Shown: in pieces, positions 44,604 through 52,941 of the stretch | Numbering within the stretch: the first letter of the stretch is position 1 | Layout: each line of letters opens with the position of its first letter | Assembly (NCBI RefSeq): GCF_009807035.1 | Contig: NZ_WUBI01000003.1 | Coordinates: 557,657 to 621,656 of the forward strand | Source of the DNA: Paenibacillus dendrobii | Lineage (GTDB): Bacteria; Bacillota; Bacilli; Paenibacillales; Paenibacillaceae | DNA: 64,000 nt | Direction: 5' to 3' | The notes under the pieces: model-generated | What the model saw: the letters and a program-made list of their open reading frames with translations, nothing else | Told to the model about the DNA's origin: nothing | The model's database searches: none | Program-made: the position numbers and the translations under genes

Positions 44604-45413
44604 TTACTTCGCAGCGGCTTCCTTCTCGGCGATTTGCTGTTTGTACTGCTGGAGCAGCTCAGCCAGTGCTTTCTTGATGGCGTCTGCATTATTGGATTCC
44701 TCGGCTTCGGTTAAAGCTGTCCAAGCCTTTCCGAAAGCTGACTCGGCTCCCTTGGCCTCAATCGTTGAGAAAGAGACGGTGAGCGAAGCCATTTCCGCTT
44801 TATCTTTCGAATCCGTCAAGCTGGCTGCGGGGACCGCCAGCTCAAATTGACCTGTTTTTTCTCCAGAGATATCATCCTTAAGGGTAGCCGTACTGGGAGA
44901 AATTTTTACAGACGCGATTGTCTTTGCTTCGCTTATAGGGACAGCAATCTCATATTGACCTGTTTTTTCTCCAGAGATATCTTTGATCTTTTCCACGCTA
45001 AAGATGGGTTTATCGGAAGGAACAGGCTGTGCCACTGTCATAGGAACGGACAGCTCGGATTTGTCCATTTTTACACCGGAAGCATCCTTCAGGCTTACTG
45101 CTTTACTGACAATAACATTCTGCATCGTTTCCGATGCGAAGGTTTTTTTGAATTGTTCCAGTGTCTTTTGCCAATCCGCCACCGTTTCCGGGGCATATTT
45201 TTTGGCAAGAGCCAGCGGATCGGAAATCTTCGTGATTGTGATGTCCTGCATGTTGTTGCCATCCTTTGCGGAGATGGCGATCGCAGCTTGTGTCTTTGCA
45301 GCAGGCGTCTCGGATTGATGGCTGCTATCCGCATTCGTCACGGCCGGAGCCGCAACTGCAGAAAACATCAATGCGGACAAAGCCGTCCTTTTAAGTATGT
45401 TTTGTACGTTCAT
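44604..45413 (-). CDS. Secreted protein with D-x-S-G repeats, unknown function
   Basis: A 269-residue exported protein with a signal peptide (1-28, cleavage near AVTNA). The mature part carries three imperfect repeats 35-36 residues apart: DASGVKMDKSELSVP (110-124), DISGEKTGQYEIAVP (145-159) and DISGEKTGQFELAVP (181-195), suggesting stacked beta units. A helical, lysine/glutamate-rich tail follows. No family recognised. The ATG at 45413 has AAGGAG 10 bases upstream and begins the signal peptide; the longer frame to 45506 would run through the repeated promoter element. It probably belongs to the regulon of the two-component system encoded divergently at 45864. Confidence 0.75.
   Translation of the reverse strand: MNVQNILKRTALSALMFSAVAAPAVTNADSSHQSETPAAKTQAAIAISAKDGNNMQDITITKISDPLALAKKYAPETVADWQKTLEQFKKTFASETMQNVIVSKAVSLKDASGVKMDKSELSVPMTVAQPVPSDKPIFSVEKIKDISGEKTGQYEIAVPISEAKTIASVKISPSTATLKDDISGEKTGQFELAVPAASLTDSKDKAEMASLTVSFSTIEAKGAESAFGKAWTALTEAEESNNADAIKKALAELLQQYKQQIAEKEAAAK
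44846..44981 (-). repeat. Pair of 28-bp direct repeats within the secreted-protein gene
   Basis: The same 28 bases occur at 44846-44873 and 44954-44981 (period 108 bases = 36 codons). They encode the DISGEKTGQ core of the last two protein repeats. Identity at DNA level indicates recent duplication or gene conversion. Confidence 0.9.
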
Positions 45414-45437
45414 GGGTAACACTCCTTCGTTTTGGTT

Positions 45438-45502
45438 TTGCAAGTCCCAGTGTACAAGGCGGATGTGGCATAACAAGGGCCGATTTGTGGAAAAACGGTG
45501 GC
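45438..45502 (-). promoter_or_regulatory. 65-bp promoter element, copy 1
   Basis: Read on the minus strand it contains block 1 (GTTTTTCCACAAATC), 11 or more variable bases, block 2 (TGCCACATC), seven variable bases, a TACACT -10-like box, and GGACTTGCAA. It aligns without gaps to 45734-45798, 47 of 65 positions identical. It lies directly upstream of the secreted repeat-protein gene. Confidence 0.65.
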
Positions 45503-45509
45503 GCAAATC

Positions 45510-45671
45510 CTATTCGACAAGCCGTTTGACAATCGCGTCATATGTCAGGACCGCCGCCTCCGAACAGGCAAAGAAGGCACACCAGCACAGCAGCATCAGC
45601 CCCGTCATCCGAAATATTCTTTTGAGGGCAACATGCGGCTTATTACCGGTATGCCTGGTTCGCTTGGCCAT
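45510..45671 (-). CDS. 53-residue basic membrane peptide
   Basis: A complete small gene: ATG at 45671, stop TAG at 45510-45512, AAAGGAG nine bases before the ATG. The peptide has a strongly basic N-terminus (MAKRTRHTGNKPHVALKRIFR), one membrane helix containing three cysteines (MTGLMLLCWCAFFACSEAAV) and a short tail ending KRLVE. The topology predicts an internal N-terminus. It lies between the two copies of the 65-bp element and upstream of the secreted repeat-protein gene on the same strand. Small membrane peptides of this kind can modulate a sensor kinase, and the divergent kinase next door is an obvious partner; that is inference. Codon composition is similar to neighbours. Confidence 0.6.
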   Translation of the reverse strand: MAKRTRHTGNKPHVALKRIFRMTGLMLLCWCAFFACSEAAVLTYDAIVKRLVE

Positions 45672-45733
45672 TTCCGTCTACTCCTTTATATCAGCTAGAC
45701 CATCATCTGCCGGTATTCCCCGGCTATCCGGGC

Positions 45734-45798
45734 TTGCATGTCCAAGTATATGGATCAGATGTGGCACGCTATTGGTGGATTTGTGGAAAAACGATGGC
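45734..45798 (-). promoter_or_regulatory. 65-bp promoter element, copy 2
   Basis: The minus strand shows the same blocks as copy 1 (GTTTTTCCACAAATC, TGCCACATC) with a better -10 box TATACT and GGACATGCAA. It lies 63 bases upstream of the 53-residue peptide start and, on the other side, 66 bases upstream of the response-regulator start. The CCACA core occurs twice within it, 22 bases apart, as expected for a dimeric regulator. Confidence 0.65.
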
Positions 45799-45825
45799 AT
45801 TCCCCCTCAGCTGCCTTCCCATTGA

Positions 45826-45831
45826 TATACT
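45826..45831 (+). promoter_or_regulatory. -10 box of the response-regulator gene
   Basis: TATACT precedes the regulator start by 33 bases. No good -35 is present at the right distance; instead the conserved block of copy 2 ends about 27 bases upstream, so expression may depend on an activator bound there. Confidence 0.45.
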
Positions 45832-45863
45832 GATAAAAGAAATTCCGCTTGGAGGATATAGTA

Positions 45864-46595
45864 ATGAACAACAATTATCTCATTGCCGTCGTGGACGATG
45901 ATTTGAATATACGCAATCTGGTCGAAGCCTTTTTGCAAAAAGAAAACTACCGCACCGTTGGACTTGGCAGCGCAGAAGAAGCCTGGGAGCTGTGGAAGAA
46001 CAGTCCGCCCGACATGTGGGTGCTGGATATTATGCTGCCCGGCATGGACGGATACGAATTTTGCCGGCGGATCCGCAGCGAGGCGGAAGTACCGATTATC
46101 ATGATTTCCGCCAGAGACAATGAGGTTGATAAAATTCTTGGACTTGAGCTCGGAAGCGATGATTATCTGGTGAAGCCGTTTAGTCCGCGCGAGCTTGTAG
46201 CCCGCATCAAAAGACAGCTGCAGCGCTGGTATAAAATGAACAGTTCGGAAGGACATGCCCCTGCATCGCCTGAGTCGATTGATATCGGCCATCTGCAGCT
46301 GCTACCGGAGGAACGCCGGGTGTTTTGGCAGGGTGAAGAAGTGGACCTCACCAGCAAGGAGTTCACGATGCTGCAGGTTTTTGCTGAGAATCCGAACCGT
46401 GCATTTACGAGAGACGAGCTGCTTAGCTATGTATGGGGAGATGATTATTTCGGAAGCGACCGTGCAGTAGACCACTTGATTAAGCGGATGCGCAAGAAAA
46501 TCGGACACCTGCCGATTGAGGCGGTATGGGGACATGGCTACCGAATGCGAAATGATGGAGGTGACCGGCACGATGAAACTCGTTCATCAAATTAA
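45864..46595 (+). CDS. OmpR-family response regulator
   Basis: A 243-residue regulator. Receiver domain with D11-D13, phospho-acceptor D55 (MWVLDIMLPGMDG), FSAR-type switch seen as MISARD and lysine in LVKPFSP. The C-terminal winged helix ends in IEAVWGHGYRM. TTGGAGG is 8 bases before the ATG at 45864; five codons upstream were dropped. It overlaps the kinase gene by 23 bases. It probably binds the 65-bp elements that flank the divergent peptide and secreted-protein genes. Confidence 0.93.
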   Translation: MNNNYLIAVVDDDLNIRNLVEAFLQKENYRTVGLGSAEEAWELWKNSPPDMWVLDIMLPGMDGYEFCRRIRSEAEVPIIMISARDNEVDKILGLELGSDDYLVKPFSPRELVARIKRQLQRWYKMNSSEGHAPASPESIDIGHLQLLPEERRVFWQGEEVDLTSKEFTMLQVFAENPNRAFTRDELLSYVWGDDYFGSDRAVDHLIKRMRKKIGHLPIEAVWGHGYRMRNDGGDRHDETRSSN

Positions 46596-47946
46596 TTTGG
46601 CCTTTGGTATTGCGCTGGTACTGGTGCTTTCCGTGACAGGCATCGTCATTCACTATGTGCTGCTCGATCACCTGATCGGCGCGCAGAAAGACGACTTGAA
46701 GGCCATGAGTGTAGAAATGACCGCTTCACTGCAGCATGTAGAAGCAACTGAGTACAATACCATCGCCAAAGATTACTCCATAGCGATGCCGTTAGCCTCG
46801 TCGACTGCCAATGTGAGTGCCATTCTGACCGACAAAACGGGCAGCATTCTCACGGTATCGCCATCGCCAGCTTATTCCATTGAGGAAGCCCAGCCGGTGG
46901 CCATGACCAAAATAGCTAAAATAGATTCTTCCAGCATGCAGAGCATCCGTGACGGGTTCGACAAAAGCTATATTACTGTGGACAAGTTGACCCCTCAGGG
47001 GAAACTAACGCTCTATACTCCCTTGAGCAAAATTCAAACCATCGAAAAGGCCCTGCTGAAACGGCTGCTAATAATTTTCAGCACAGCGGGAGTGGTCATG
47101 CTTATCCTCAGCCTGTTTATTACAAAAAAGTTCATTGAGCCACTAATCAGGCTGCGGGATGAGCTGAACAAGGTGAAGGAACGCCGTTTTGCTGACGTCA
47201 GTTTCGTAAAGGCCGGAGGTGAAATCGGCTCGGTGGCCAAATCGGTGTATGACATGGCAGGTGAACTAAACCGCTTCAATCATGTGCAAAAGCAGTTTTT
47301 CCAAAATGCATCCCATGAGCTAAAAACGCCCCTGATGTCCATCGCGGGTTATGCGGAAGGCATCCGCGACGGTGTGTTTGAAGGGGAGAGCGTCCACAAG
47401 GGCCTCGATGTCATCATGAGCGAAAGCGCACGCCTCAAGAAACTCGTCACCGAAATGACGCTGCTCGCCAAGCTGGACAGTGAAGAGGATGTTTTTACTA
47501 GCGAAGAGGTCTGCCTGCAAGATCTGTTAACGGAAACGGTGGAACGCATGAACCCTCTCCTCGTCAAAAAAGGCATTCAGCTTCATACGGTGTACGATGA
47601 TGTGCAGCCCGTAACGCTTCACGCTGACCCTGATAAGCTGCTGCAAGCACTGTTGAACGTCGTTTCCAATGCGGTACGTTATGCCAAGCATCATATTTAT
47701 GTCCATGTCGATATCCAGAATGAGCATGTCGTGATTCGCGTCAGCGATGACGGTCCGGGCATACCGGAAGATCTGCTGCCGTATCTGTTCCACCGCTTTG
47801 TCAAAGGAAAAGACGGCGAATCCGGACTTGGACTTGCCATCTCCCGCGCCATCGTCGAGCGCTGCGGCGGCCTGATCCATGCCGGCAACGGACGGGATGG
47901 TGGAGCCGTCATCTCGTTGAATTTTCCTGCGATGCTACATGCGTAA
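46573..47946 (+). CDS. Sensor histidine kinase
   Basis: A 457-residue membrane kinase. Helices at about 10-30 and 163-185 enclose a 130-residue extracytoplasmic sensor domain. HAMP (KKFIEPLIRLRDELNKV), H248 in FQNASHELKTPLMSIAGYAEGI and ATPase motifs (NVVSNAVRYA, DDGPGI, GLGLAISRAIV) follow. The exposed domain is the part that could contact the secreted repeat protein or the small membrane peptide encoded divergently. GGAGGT lies 10 bases before the ATG at 46573. Confidence 0.93.
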   Translation: MKLVHQINLAFGIALVLVLSVTGIVIHYVLLDHLIGAQKDDLKAMSVEMTASLQHVEATEYNTIAKDYSIAMPLASSTANVSAILTDKTGSILTVSPSPAYSIEEAQPVAMTKIAKIDSSSMQSIRDGFDKSYITVDKLTPQGKLTLYTPLSKIQTIEKALLKRLLIIFSTAGVVMLILSLFITKKFIEPLIRLRDELNKVKERRFADVSFVKAGGEIGSVAKSVYDMAGELNRFNHVQKQFFQNASHELKTPLMSIAGYAEGIRDGVFEGESVHKGLDVIMSESARLKKLVTEMTLLAKLDSEEDVFTSEEVCLQDLLTETVERMNPLLVKKGIQLHTVYDDVQPVTLHADPDKLLQALLNVVSNAVRYAKHHIYVHVDIQNEHVVIRVSDDGPGIPEDLLPYLFHRFVKGKDGESGLGLAISRAIVERCGGLIHAGNGRDGGAVISLNFPAMLHA

Positions 47947-48250
47947 CACCGCGATCACGGAGAAAGTAATGACTGCATTTCATCGATTCCAACTCGGCAC
48001 AAGCCACTTATGGAAATTTTTAGATAAATGACACAATGTTACCCCCTCTATTCTCTTACCTATGAAAACATGCAAGTACATCCTCAATACAATTGTGATC
48101 CGATGTAGAAAAATCACAACAAAAAAACGAGCCATACCAATTGTTGGCTCGTTTTATTTCCGGGCTTGAATAACCATTCAAAACTTCATCTCAATCTTGA
48201 CAAGACGATTTAAGCTGCTGCCATTTGCCGTGTCCACTAAACGTCTTAAC
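47947..48250. other. Intergenic region between convergent genes
   Basis: The 304 bases hold the bidirectional terminator at 48124-48155. I see no gene or other element in it. Confidence 0.5.
48124..48155. terminator. Bidirectional terminator
   Basis: An 11-bp stem AAAACGAGCCA / TGGCTCGTTTT with a 10-base loop is preceded by a run of A and followed by TTATTT. It lies between the kinase gene and the convergent deacetylase gene. Confidence 0.88.
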
Positions 48251-49159
48251 CTATCGCAGCTGCCCTGCAAGCTTCAGTGCCGAGCGCAGCCGCGGACGCT
48301 TCAAGTGCTCTTGTACATACCGGTAATCGGTCATCTCAACGCCAGCATCTCGGAGCGCATAGCTGAAGTCATCGTCAAAGGGCAGACGATACTCCCATAC
48401 GCGCTTCGTGTAATTCGGTATATTCTCCTGCATCCAGGCATCCGGCACACCGGGATGAATATACGTTTCACAGACGCCGTCCGGCAGATGGTACAACTTC
48501 GCGATCATCGACTGCTTGAAGCTCTCATAGGTCTCCCCATCCTCGATCCCAAAAGGATGCGACAGCAGATAATCGGGAATGGCCACACCGAGCGCATCGG
48601 CCAGGGAAACCACGCGGGCGACTGGACGTTCGATGCCTTGCAGCGATCCGAGCAGTGGATCTTCCTTGTAGATATGCCGGAAAAAGCGCATCGGCAGTTT
48701 CCAGCGTGACACCTTCCAAAGCGTCTGCGGCAGCAGACTGCGTCCGGTTTCCATGCCGTACAGGCTCCCCATATGGTTATCGACATGACTGATCACGATG
48801 CCCGCCTTCCGTGCCCGCTCATACTGGGCATCGATTTCCTTGACCGCAGCCTTCGTCTCCGCCCCTTGTTCAAATTCCTTCACGGTGCGGTATTGATAAC
48901 CGCTGTCGTCATGCAGTGACGGGTCGCCCGTCAGGCTGCGCCAGCGCAGCGCTTCGAATTCGCTGGTCATCGTCAGGTGCAGACCCACGTTCGGCTGCTT
49001 ACGGCGGGCTGTCCATGCGGCCGCCTCTTCGAAGCCGGGCGCTACCGCCATAATCGTGGCCGAGGACACCTTCCCCTCCTCCAGAAGAGCCGTAATAGCC
49101 TGGTTCAGGGCAGGGCTTTGGCCGAAATCGTCACAATTGATGATGAGTTTCTTCCCCAT
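48251..49159 (-). CDS. ChbG/YdjC-family carbohydrate deacetylase
   Basis: A 302-residue cytoplasmic protein with the YdjC-family signature: metal-binding INCDDFGQSPALNQAI, the NVGLHLTMTSE histidine and HVDNHMGSLYG. Known members remove one acetyl group from chitooligosaccharides (ChbG) using a divalent metal. It overlaps the upstream transporter gene by 29 bases, so imported glycosides are probably its substrate. GGAGAGGAGA precedes the ATG. Given the two chitinases in the window, chitooligosaccharide use is plausible, but other N-acetyl sugars are possible. Confidence 0.85.
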   Translation of the reverse strand: MGKKLIINCDDFGQSPALNQAITALLEEGKVSSATIMAVAPGFEEAAAWTARRKQPNVGLHLTMTSEFEALRWRSLTGDPSLHDDSGYQYRTVKEFEQGAETKAAVKEIDAQYERARKAGIVISHVDNHMGSLYGMETGRSLLPQTLWKVSRWKLPMRFFRHIYKEDPLLGSLQGIERPVARVVSLADALGVAIPDYLLSHPFGIEDGETYESFKQSMIAKLYHLPDGVCETYIHPGVPDAWMQENIPNYTKRVWEYRLPFDDDFSYALRDAGVEMTDYRYVQEHLKRPRLRSALKLAGQLR

Positions 49160-50453
49160 GCGTCAGATCTCCTCTCCGGTGCGTGGTAAATTCAAAACGG
49201 GTGAGCAGCGAAATCACGATAGATACCAGAAGAAGACAGAACGGCACAATACTGATCAGCACTCGGAATGTCATCTCTGGATTCGGCCCCGGCTTGTCGC
49301 CGCTTTCATAGCCGAAGATCAGGCCGACAATCAGAAAGGCGAGCGCCGAGATGAGGCCACTCGAACGGGTAATGAATCCGGCGACGGCCGTATAAATCCC
49401 CTCTCTGCGAAGCCCCGTTTTTTCTGCATCTTCGTCAATAATCCTGCCGCTGACCATCGCAGGCGTGACCAGGAAGCCGGCAAGTCCGAAGCCGACGGCA
49501 ATCCCCGCAGCGACTCCGCTGATCAGGTTGAAGCCGAACCACAGCGGAAGCACGGATACGGCATAAACGGCCAGCGATAGCCGCCAGACTTTAACCCCGT
49601 CCATCCGGCGGCAGATCCAGTACCATACAAAGACCAACGGAATGACGGATACAAATACAGCTGCCATCAGGATGGTGACCTGCGCTTCGCCGATCTTCAG
49701 CACATACTTCGCATAAAATGGAATTATGGAGCTCACGAGCCCATTTACCGTCTGAGCAAAAGAATTCGAAATATTAAACAGCCAGAATTTCTTGTTCTTT
49801 AGCGTTTCACGGAACGCGGCGCCAAGCTTTAAAGGCTCCCCGACACTGTGTTCTTTGTGTTCGCGAACCATCAGCATACATACCAGCATGCTGATGCCAA
49901 ATACGAAGGCGTAAATAATGGACATGTTGGAGAAATTCAGCGCCTTGAAAATAATCGGCGTCAGCGCCGAACCGATCAGCAGCGCCACCACCTGATAGCT
50001 CTGCTGAATGGCCGATGCCTTGGCGCGGAGGCGGTCCCCTTGGTACAATTCCGGAAACAGCGCTCCATAATTGACCCACAATACCGTGGATACCGCTTCA
50101 AATAATATTAATGCCGTCAGGAACCATGCAAACAGTCCGTTTTGCGATAACCCGCCGGGAGGAGAGAACACCATGACGAAGGTCAGCATGAACAGCGGCA
50201 TGGCGCCGAAGATCCAAGGCCTGCGCCTTCCGAGCCGAGTGTTGGTTCGATCGGACCAGTGGCCGAACAGTGGATTGTTCACCGCATCCCAGATGAGGAA
50301 AATCGTCCGGGCCAGCGTCGCGAGCCCGATGCCAAGGCCAAGCTTTTCCACGTAAAAGAAGCTGTAGAACGTGCTGAAGGCCTGGCTCGGAACCATCATG
50401 GCAAACATACCGAGTGCAAAGGTGTATGGCGAATTGACCCATTTGCGCTGCAT
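49131..50453 (-). CDS. GPH-family MFS glycoside transporter
   Basis: A 440-residue, 12-helix transporter of the glycoside-pentoside-hexuronide:cation symporter family. It shows the family motif AVNNPLFGHWSDRTNTRLGRRRPWI after helix 2 and GLAGFLVTPAMVSGRIIDEDAEKTG later. It imports glycosides with a cation. The long frame to 50672 was cut to the ATG at 50453, where GGGAGGG is 6 bases upstream; the removed part lacks membrane character. It forms an operon with the ChbG-type deacetylase. Confidence 0.9.
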   Translation of the reverse strand: MQRKWVNSPYTFALGMFAMMVPSQAFSTFYSFFYVEKLGLGIGLATLARTIFLIWDAVNNPLFGHWSDRTNTRLGRRRPWIFGAMPLFMLTFVMVFSPPGGLSQNGLFAWFLTALILFEAVSTVLWVNYGALFPELYQGDRLRAKASAIQQSYQVVALLIGSALTPIIFKALNFSNMSIIYAFVFGISMLVCMLMVREHKEHSVGEPLKLGAAFRETLKNKKFWLFNISNSFAQTVNGLVSSIIPFYAKYVLKIGEAQVTILMAAVFVSVIPLVFVWYWICRRMDGVKVWRLSLAVYAVSVLPLWFGFNLISGVAAGIAVGFGLAGFLVTPAMVSGRIIDEDAEKTGLRREGIYTAVAGFITRSSGLISALAFLIVGLIFGYESGDKPGPNPEMTFRVLISIVPFCLLLVSIVISLLTRFEFTTHRRGDLTHGEETHHQL

Positions 50454-50670
50454 ACGCATCCCTCCCATAGCAAGAAAATCATTTGTTTCTATAGTATTCA
50501 ACGCTTGGGTTATTTTACCTCTACGGGAAGACACATGATATAAAAACTTATATCTATCCTTCCATATGCGCGTCCATCCATCGAAACATGCAGATTCTAT
50601 GTAAAAAGAACAACTAAATGAATCCCTATCCGCTAAACGTCCGATCACTATAAAAACTCTTTTCTGCAGC

Positions 50671-50703
50671 AAAATAAAGAGGAAGGATCATAGCGATCCT
50701 CCC
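50671..50703 (-). terminator. Terminator after lrgB-like gene
   Basis: AGGATC / GATCCT (50684-50689, 50695-50700), flanked by GG / CC, is followed on the minus strand by TCTTTATTTT. It lies 23 bases past the stop. Confidence 0.7.
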
Positions 50704-50725
50704 CCTTTGAACTATGATACATCCT

Positions 50726-51409
50726 TTAAAGCCCCAGCAAATGCAAGGGTAGCGCCAGCATGGACACCCATATGCCGGTCAGGCCCATGCTGAAGCCGCT
50801 GACGGCACCCATCCATTCCGAATCCTTAAGTACTCGCGCCGTACCAATGCCATGCGAGGTCGTGCCGATGGCAACGCCGATCGCGGTCTCATCCGTAACA
50901 CCGCAGAGCCGTAACAATGGCGGGCCAATGATACTCCCCGCAAGCCCGGTTAACACGGTAAGCACCGCCGTAAGTTCCGGATAGCCGCCATAGAGCCGTG
51001 ATACCTCCATCGAGATCGGCGTCGTCGCCGACTTGGGCATGAGTGTCCAGGCCATGTCACGGGTACCGCCCATCCATAACACAATCAGACCTGCGCTGAG
51101 CAGACCGCAGCATGCTCCCACTGTAATGCCGCCCAGGATGGGCCGCCAGCTGCGGCGAATCTGTTCGGCATTCTTGTAAATGGGCACACCGAGCGCAATC
51201 GTCGCCGGTCCGAGCAGAAAGCTCAGCCAGGAGCCGCCCTTCTGATAATCCTCAACCGGAATTCTAAGAATAACGAGCATCAGCATGATGACCGCGCTCG
51301 TCATCAGCAGCGGCTGAACCCAAGACATGCGGGACTGCAGCCACAAAAACAACGCGTATACAATAACGGTCACGGCGATGCCGAACAAGGGATCAGCTGC
51401 GATGGACAT
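50726..51409 (-). CDS. lrgB: LrgB/CidB-family membrane protein
   Basis: A 227-residue protein with six or seven helices and the family core KSATTPISMEVSRLYGG and GTTSHGIGTARVL. LrgB works with LrgA; the pair was described as antiholin-like, affecting murein hydrolase activity, and related proteins carry small organic acids such as pyruvate. AAGGAG precedes the ATG at 51409, two codons inside the longest frame. It overlaps the lrgA-like gene by 17 bases. Confidence 0.92.
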   Translation of the reverse strand: MSIAADPLFGIAVTVIVYALFLWLQSRMSWVQPLLMTSAVIMLMLVILRIPVEDYQKGGSWLSFLLGPATIALGVPIYKNAEQIRRSWRPILGGITVGACCGLLSAGLIVLWMGGTRDMAWTLMPKSATTPISMEVSRLYGGYPELTAVLTVLTGLAGSIIGPPLLRLCGVTDETAIGVAIGTTSHGIGTARVLKDSEWMGAVSGFSMGLTGIWVSMLALPLHLLGL

Positions 51410-51770
51410 GCGCATTCTCCTTCTGTTGCCGGTTATTTCGGGCCTGTATACGGCTCTGCACCAGCCATCCGGTCACGAGCAGCGGCAGCAGCAGACTAAT
51501 AACTCCACTGCCGGTAATCACGAACCAGTGCTCGCGGAGATACGGAAAGAAGGCAAGGCTGCCAACAATGACCGGCACGAAAAAAAGACTCATGTATTTG
51601 AGCAGGAATGACGCCGTTTCCTCCACTTTATGAAGTGGCACCCACTTCAAAAACAAAGCCGCAATAAACAAAAGCAAGCCGATCACATTGGCAGGGAGCG
51701 GCAGGCCCGTCAGACGCTGAATAAGCCACCCGACCAGTTGAAAAAAGGCGAGTATGGCAAATCCAATCAT
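51393..51770 (-). CDS. lrgA: LrgA/CidA-family membrane protein
   Basis: A 125-residue protein with four helices and the family signature LTGLPLPANVIGLLLFIAALF and FFVPVIVGSL. It is the holin-like partner of LrgB, in the usual A-then-B order with overlapping reading frames. No adjacent LytSR regulator is present, so its control is not evident here. Confidence 0.92.
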   Translation of the reverse strand: MIGFAILAFFQLVGWLIQRLTGLPLPANVIGLLLFIAALFLKWVPLHKVEETASFLLKYMSLFFVPVIVGSLAFFPYLREHWFVITGSGVISLLLPLLVTGWLVQSRIQARNNRQQKENAHVHRS

Positions 51771-51813
51771 CCTGATCCCTCCTTGTGAACGGCTTGATGT
51801 CTTGTATTAGTAA

Positions 51814-52776
51814 TTATAGGTCTTTTAAGAATTGAATGATTTTATCATGAAGCCCCGGCAGGCCTTCATGGCCGAAATCAGGGAAAATCTCCAGCTGCAC
51901 CGGAGCGGTCATTTTGTTGATGGCCGCAAACTGCGTGGACGGCGGGCACACGGTATCCATCAGTCCGACACCGACCAGCACATCGGCACGTATGCGAGGA
52001 GCCAGGTTTTGAATATCGATATAACCCAGCTTCGTGAAAATTTCATCCTCGCGCTTATGCTGCGGATCGAAATAGCGGAAATACGTGCTGAGCTCCTCGT
52101 AAGCGTTCTTGAACAGGTCCATTTCCCAGGTTCTGCGGTAATCGCTTAGAAACGGATAAACAGGAGCCGCCTTCTTGATCCGCGGTTCCAAGGCCGCGCA
52201 AGCAATCGTCAATGCACCGCCCTGCGACCAACCTGTGGCACCTACGCGGTCTGCATCGACTTCCGGCAGATTCATGACAATGGCGGCGAGCTGCGCGGTA
52301 TCCAGGAATACATCCCTGAACAGCAAGCGATGGGGATCCTCATTCTCCAGGCCCCGAATAATATGGCCGTGATTCGTGTTTCCGATCACGCCGCCCGTAT
52401 CTTCAGACAAGCCCCCTTGTCCGCGAACGTCCAGGGTAGCCATGGAGAATCCGAGCGCCGGATAGACCATCTTATCCATCCAGTCGCCGCTGTTGCCGCG
52501 GTACCCATGAAATTGCAGCACGGCAGGATGCGGCTCTGTCGCTTCTTTAGGGCGAATATATTTCGCATGCACTCTGGCACCGCTTACACCAGTGAAATAC
52601 AGATGGAAGCATTCCGCAAAAGGAAGCTGGAATTCGGCTGGAACCAGCTCGACCTGAGGATCTACGGCACGCATTTCTTCGAGCGCCTTTTCCCAGTAAT
52701 CATCAAAATCATGAGGTCTTGGATTGATTCCTTGGTACGTTTTCAGCTTCGATAAGGGCATATCAATTAGTGGCAT
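51814..52776 (-). CDS. CE7 acetyl xylan esterase / cephalosporin-C deacetylase
   Basis: A 320-residue cytoplasmic alpha/beta hydrolase of esterase family CE7. Its N-terminus (MPLIDMPLSKLKTYQGINPRP) and length match the family exactly, so the ATG at 52776 is chosen over longer frames. DVRGQGG, the nucleophile S184 (ATGWSQGGAL), the acid in GLMDTVCPPSTQFA and the histidine of DFGHEGLPG form the triad. CE7 enzymes release acetate from short acetylated oligosaccharides. It lies 165 bases after the nan operon, on the same strand, so removal of O-acetyl groups from imported sialosides or other sugars is possible; that link is inferred. Confidence 0.93.
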   Translation of the reverse strand: MPLIDMPLSKLKTYQGINPRPHDFDDYWEKALEEMRAVDPQVELVPAEFQLPFAECFHLYFTGVSGARVHAKYIRPKEATEPHPAVLQFHGYRGNSGDWMDKMVYPALGFSMATLDVRGQGGLSEDTGGVIGNTNHGHIIRGLENEDPHRLLFRDVFLDTAQLAAIVMNLPEVDADRVGATGWSQGGALTIACAALEPRIKKAAPVYPFLSDYRRTWEMDLFKNAYEELSTYFRYFDPQHKREDEIFTKLGYIDIQNLAPRIRADVLVGVGLMDTVCPPSTQFAAINKMTAPVQLEIFPDFGHEGLPGLHDKIIQFLKDL

Positions 52777-52941
52777 CGTCATCACCTTTTTCTTCTGATT
52801 TAACAGCTTTAAGTTGATTTTGACAATATCAATTTTATATTTTTTTATCATTTATCGTCTCGCCCATTATATCACGCCTCTGCATCGTTCCAGAAGAATT
52901 TTTCTTCCATTACTGAATTTATAATGACGAAAATCTTCAAT

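Noticed and set aside
45397..45825. 142-codon open frame on the plus strand across the 45.4-45.8 kb gap
   Set aside because: It has no ribosome binding site, an atypical composition and runs antisense through both promoter copies and the 53-residue gene.
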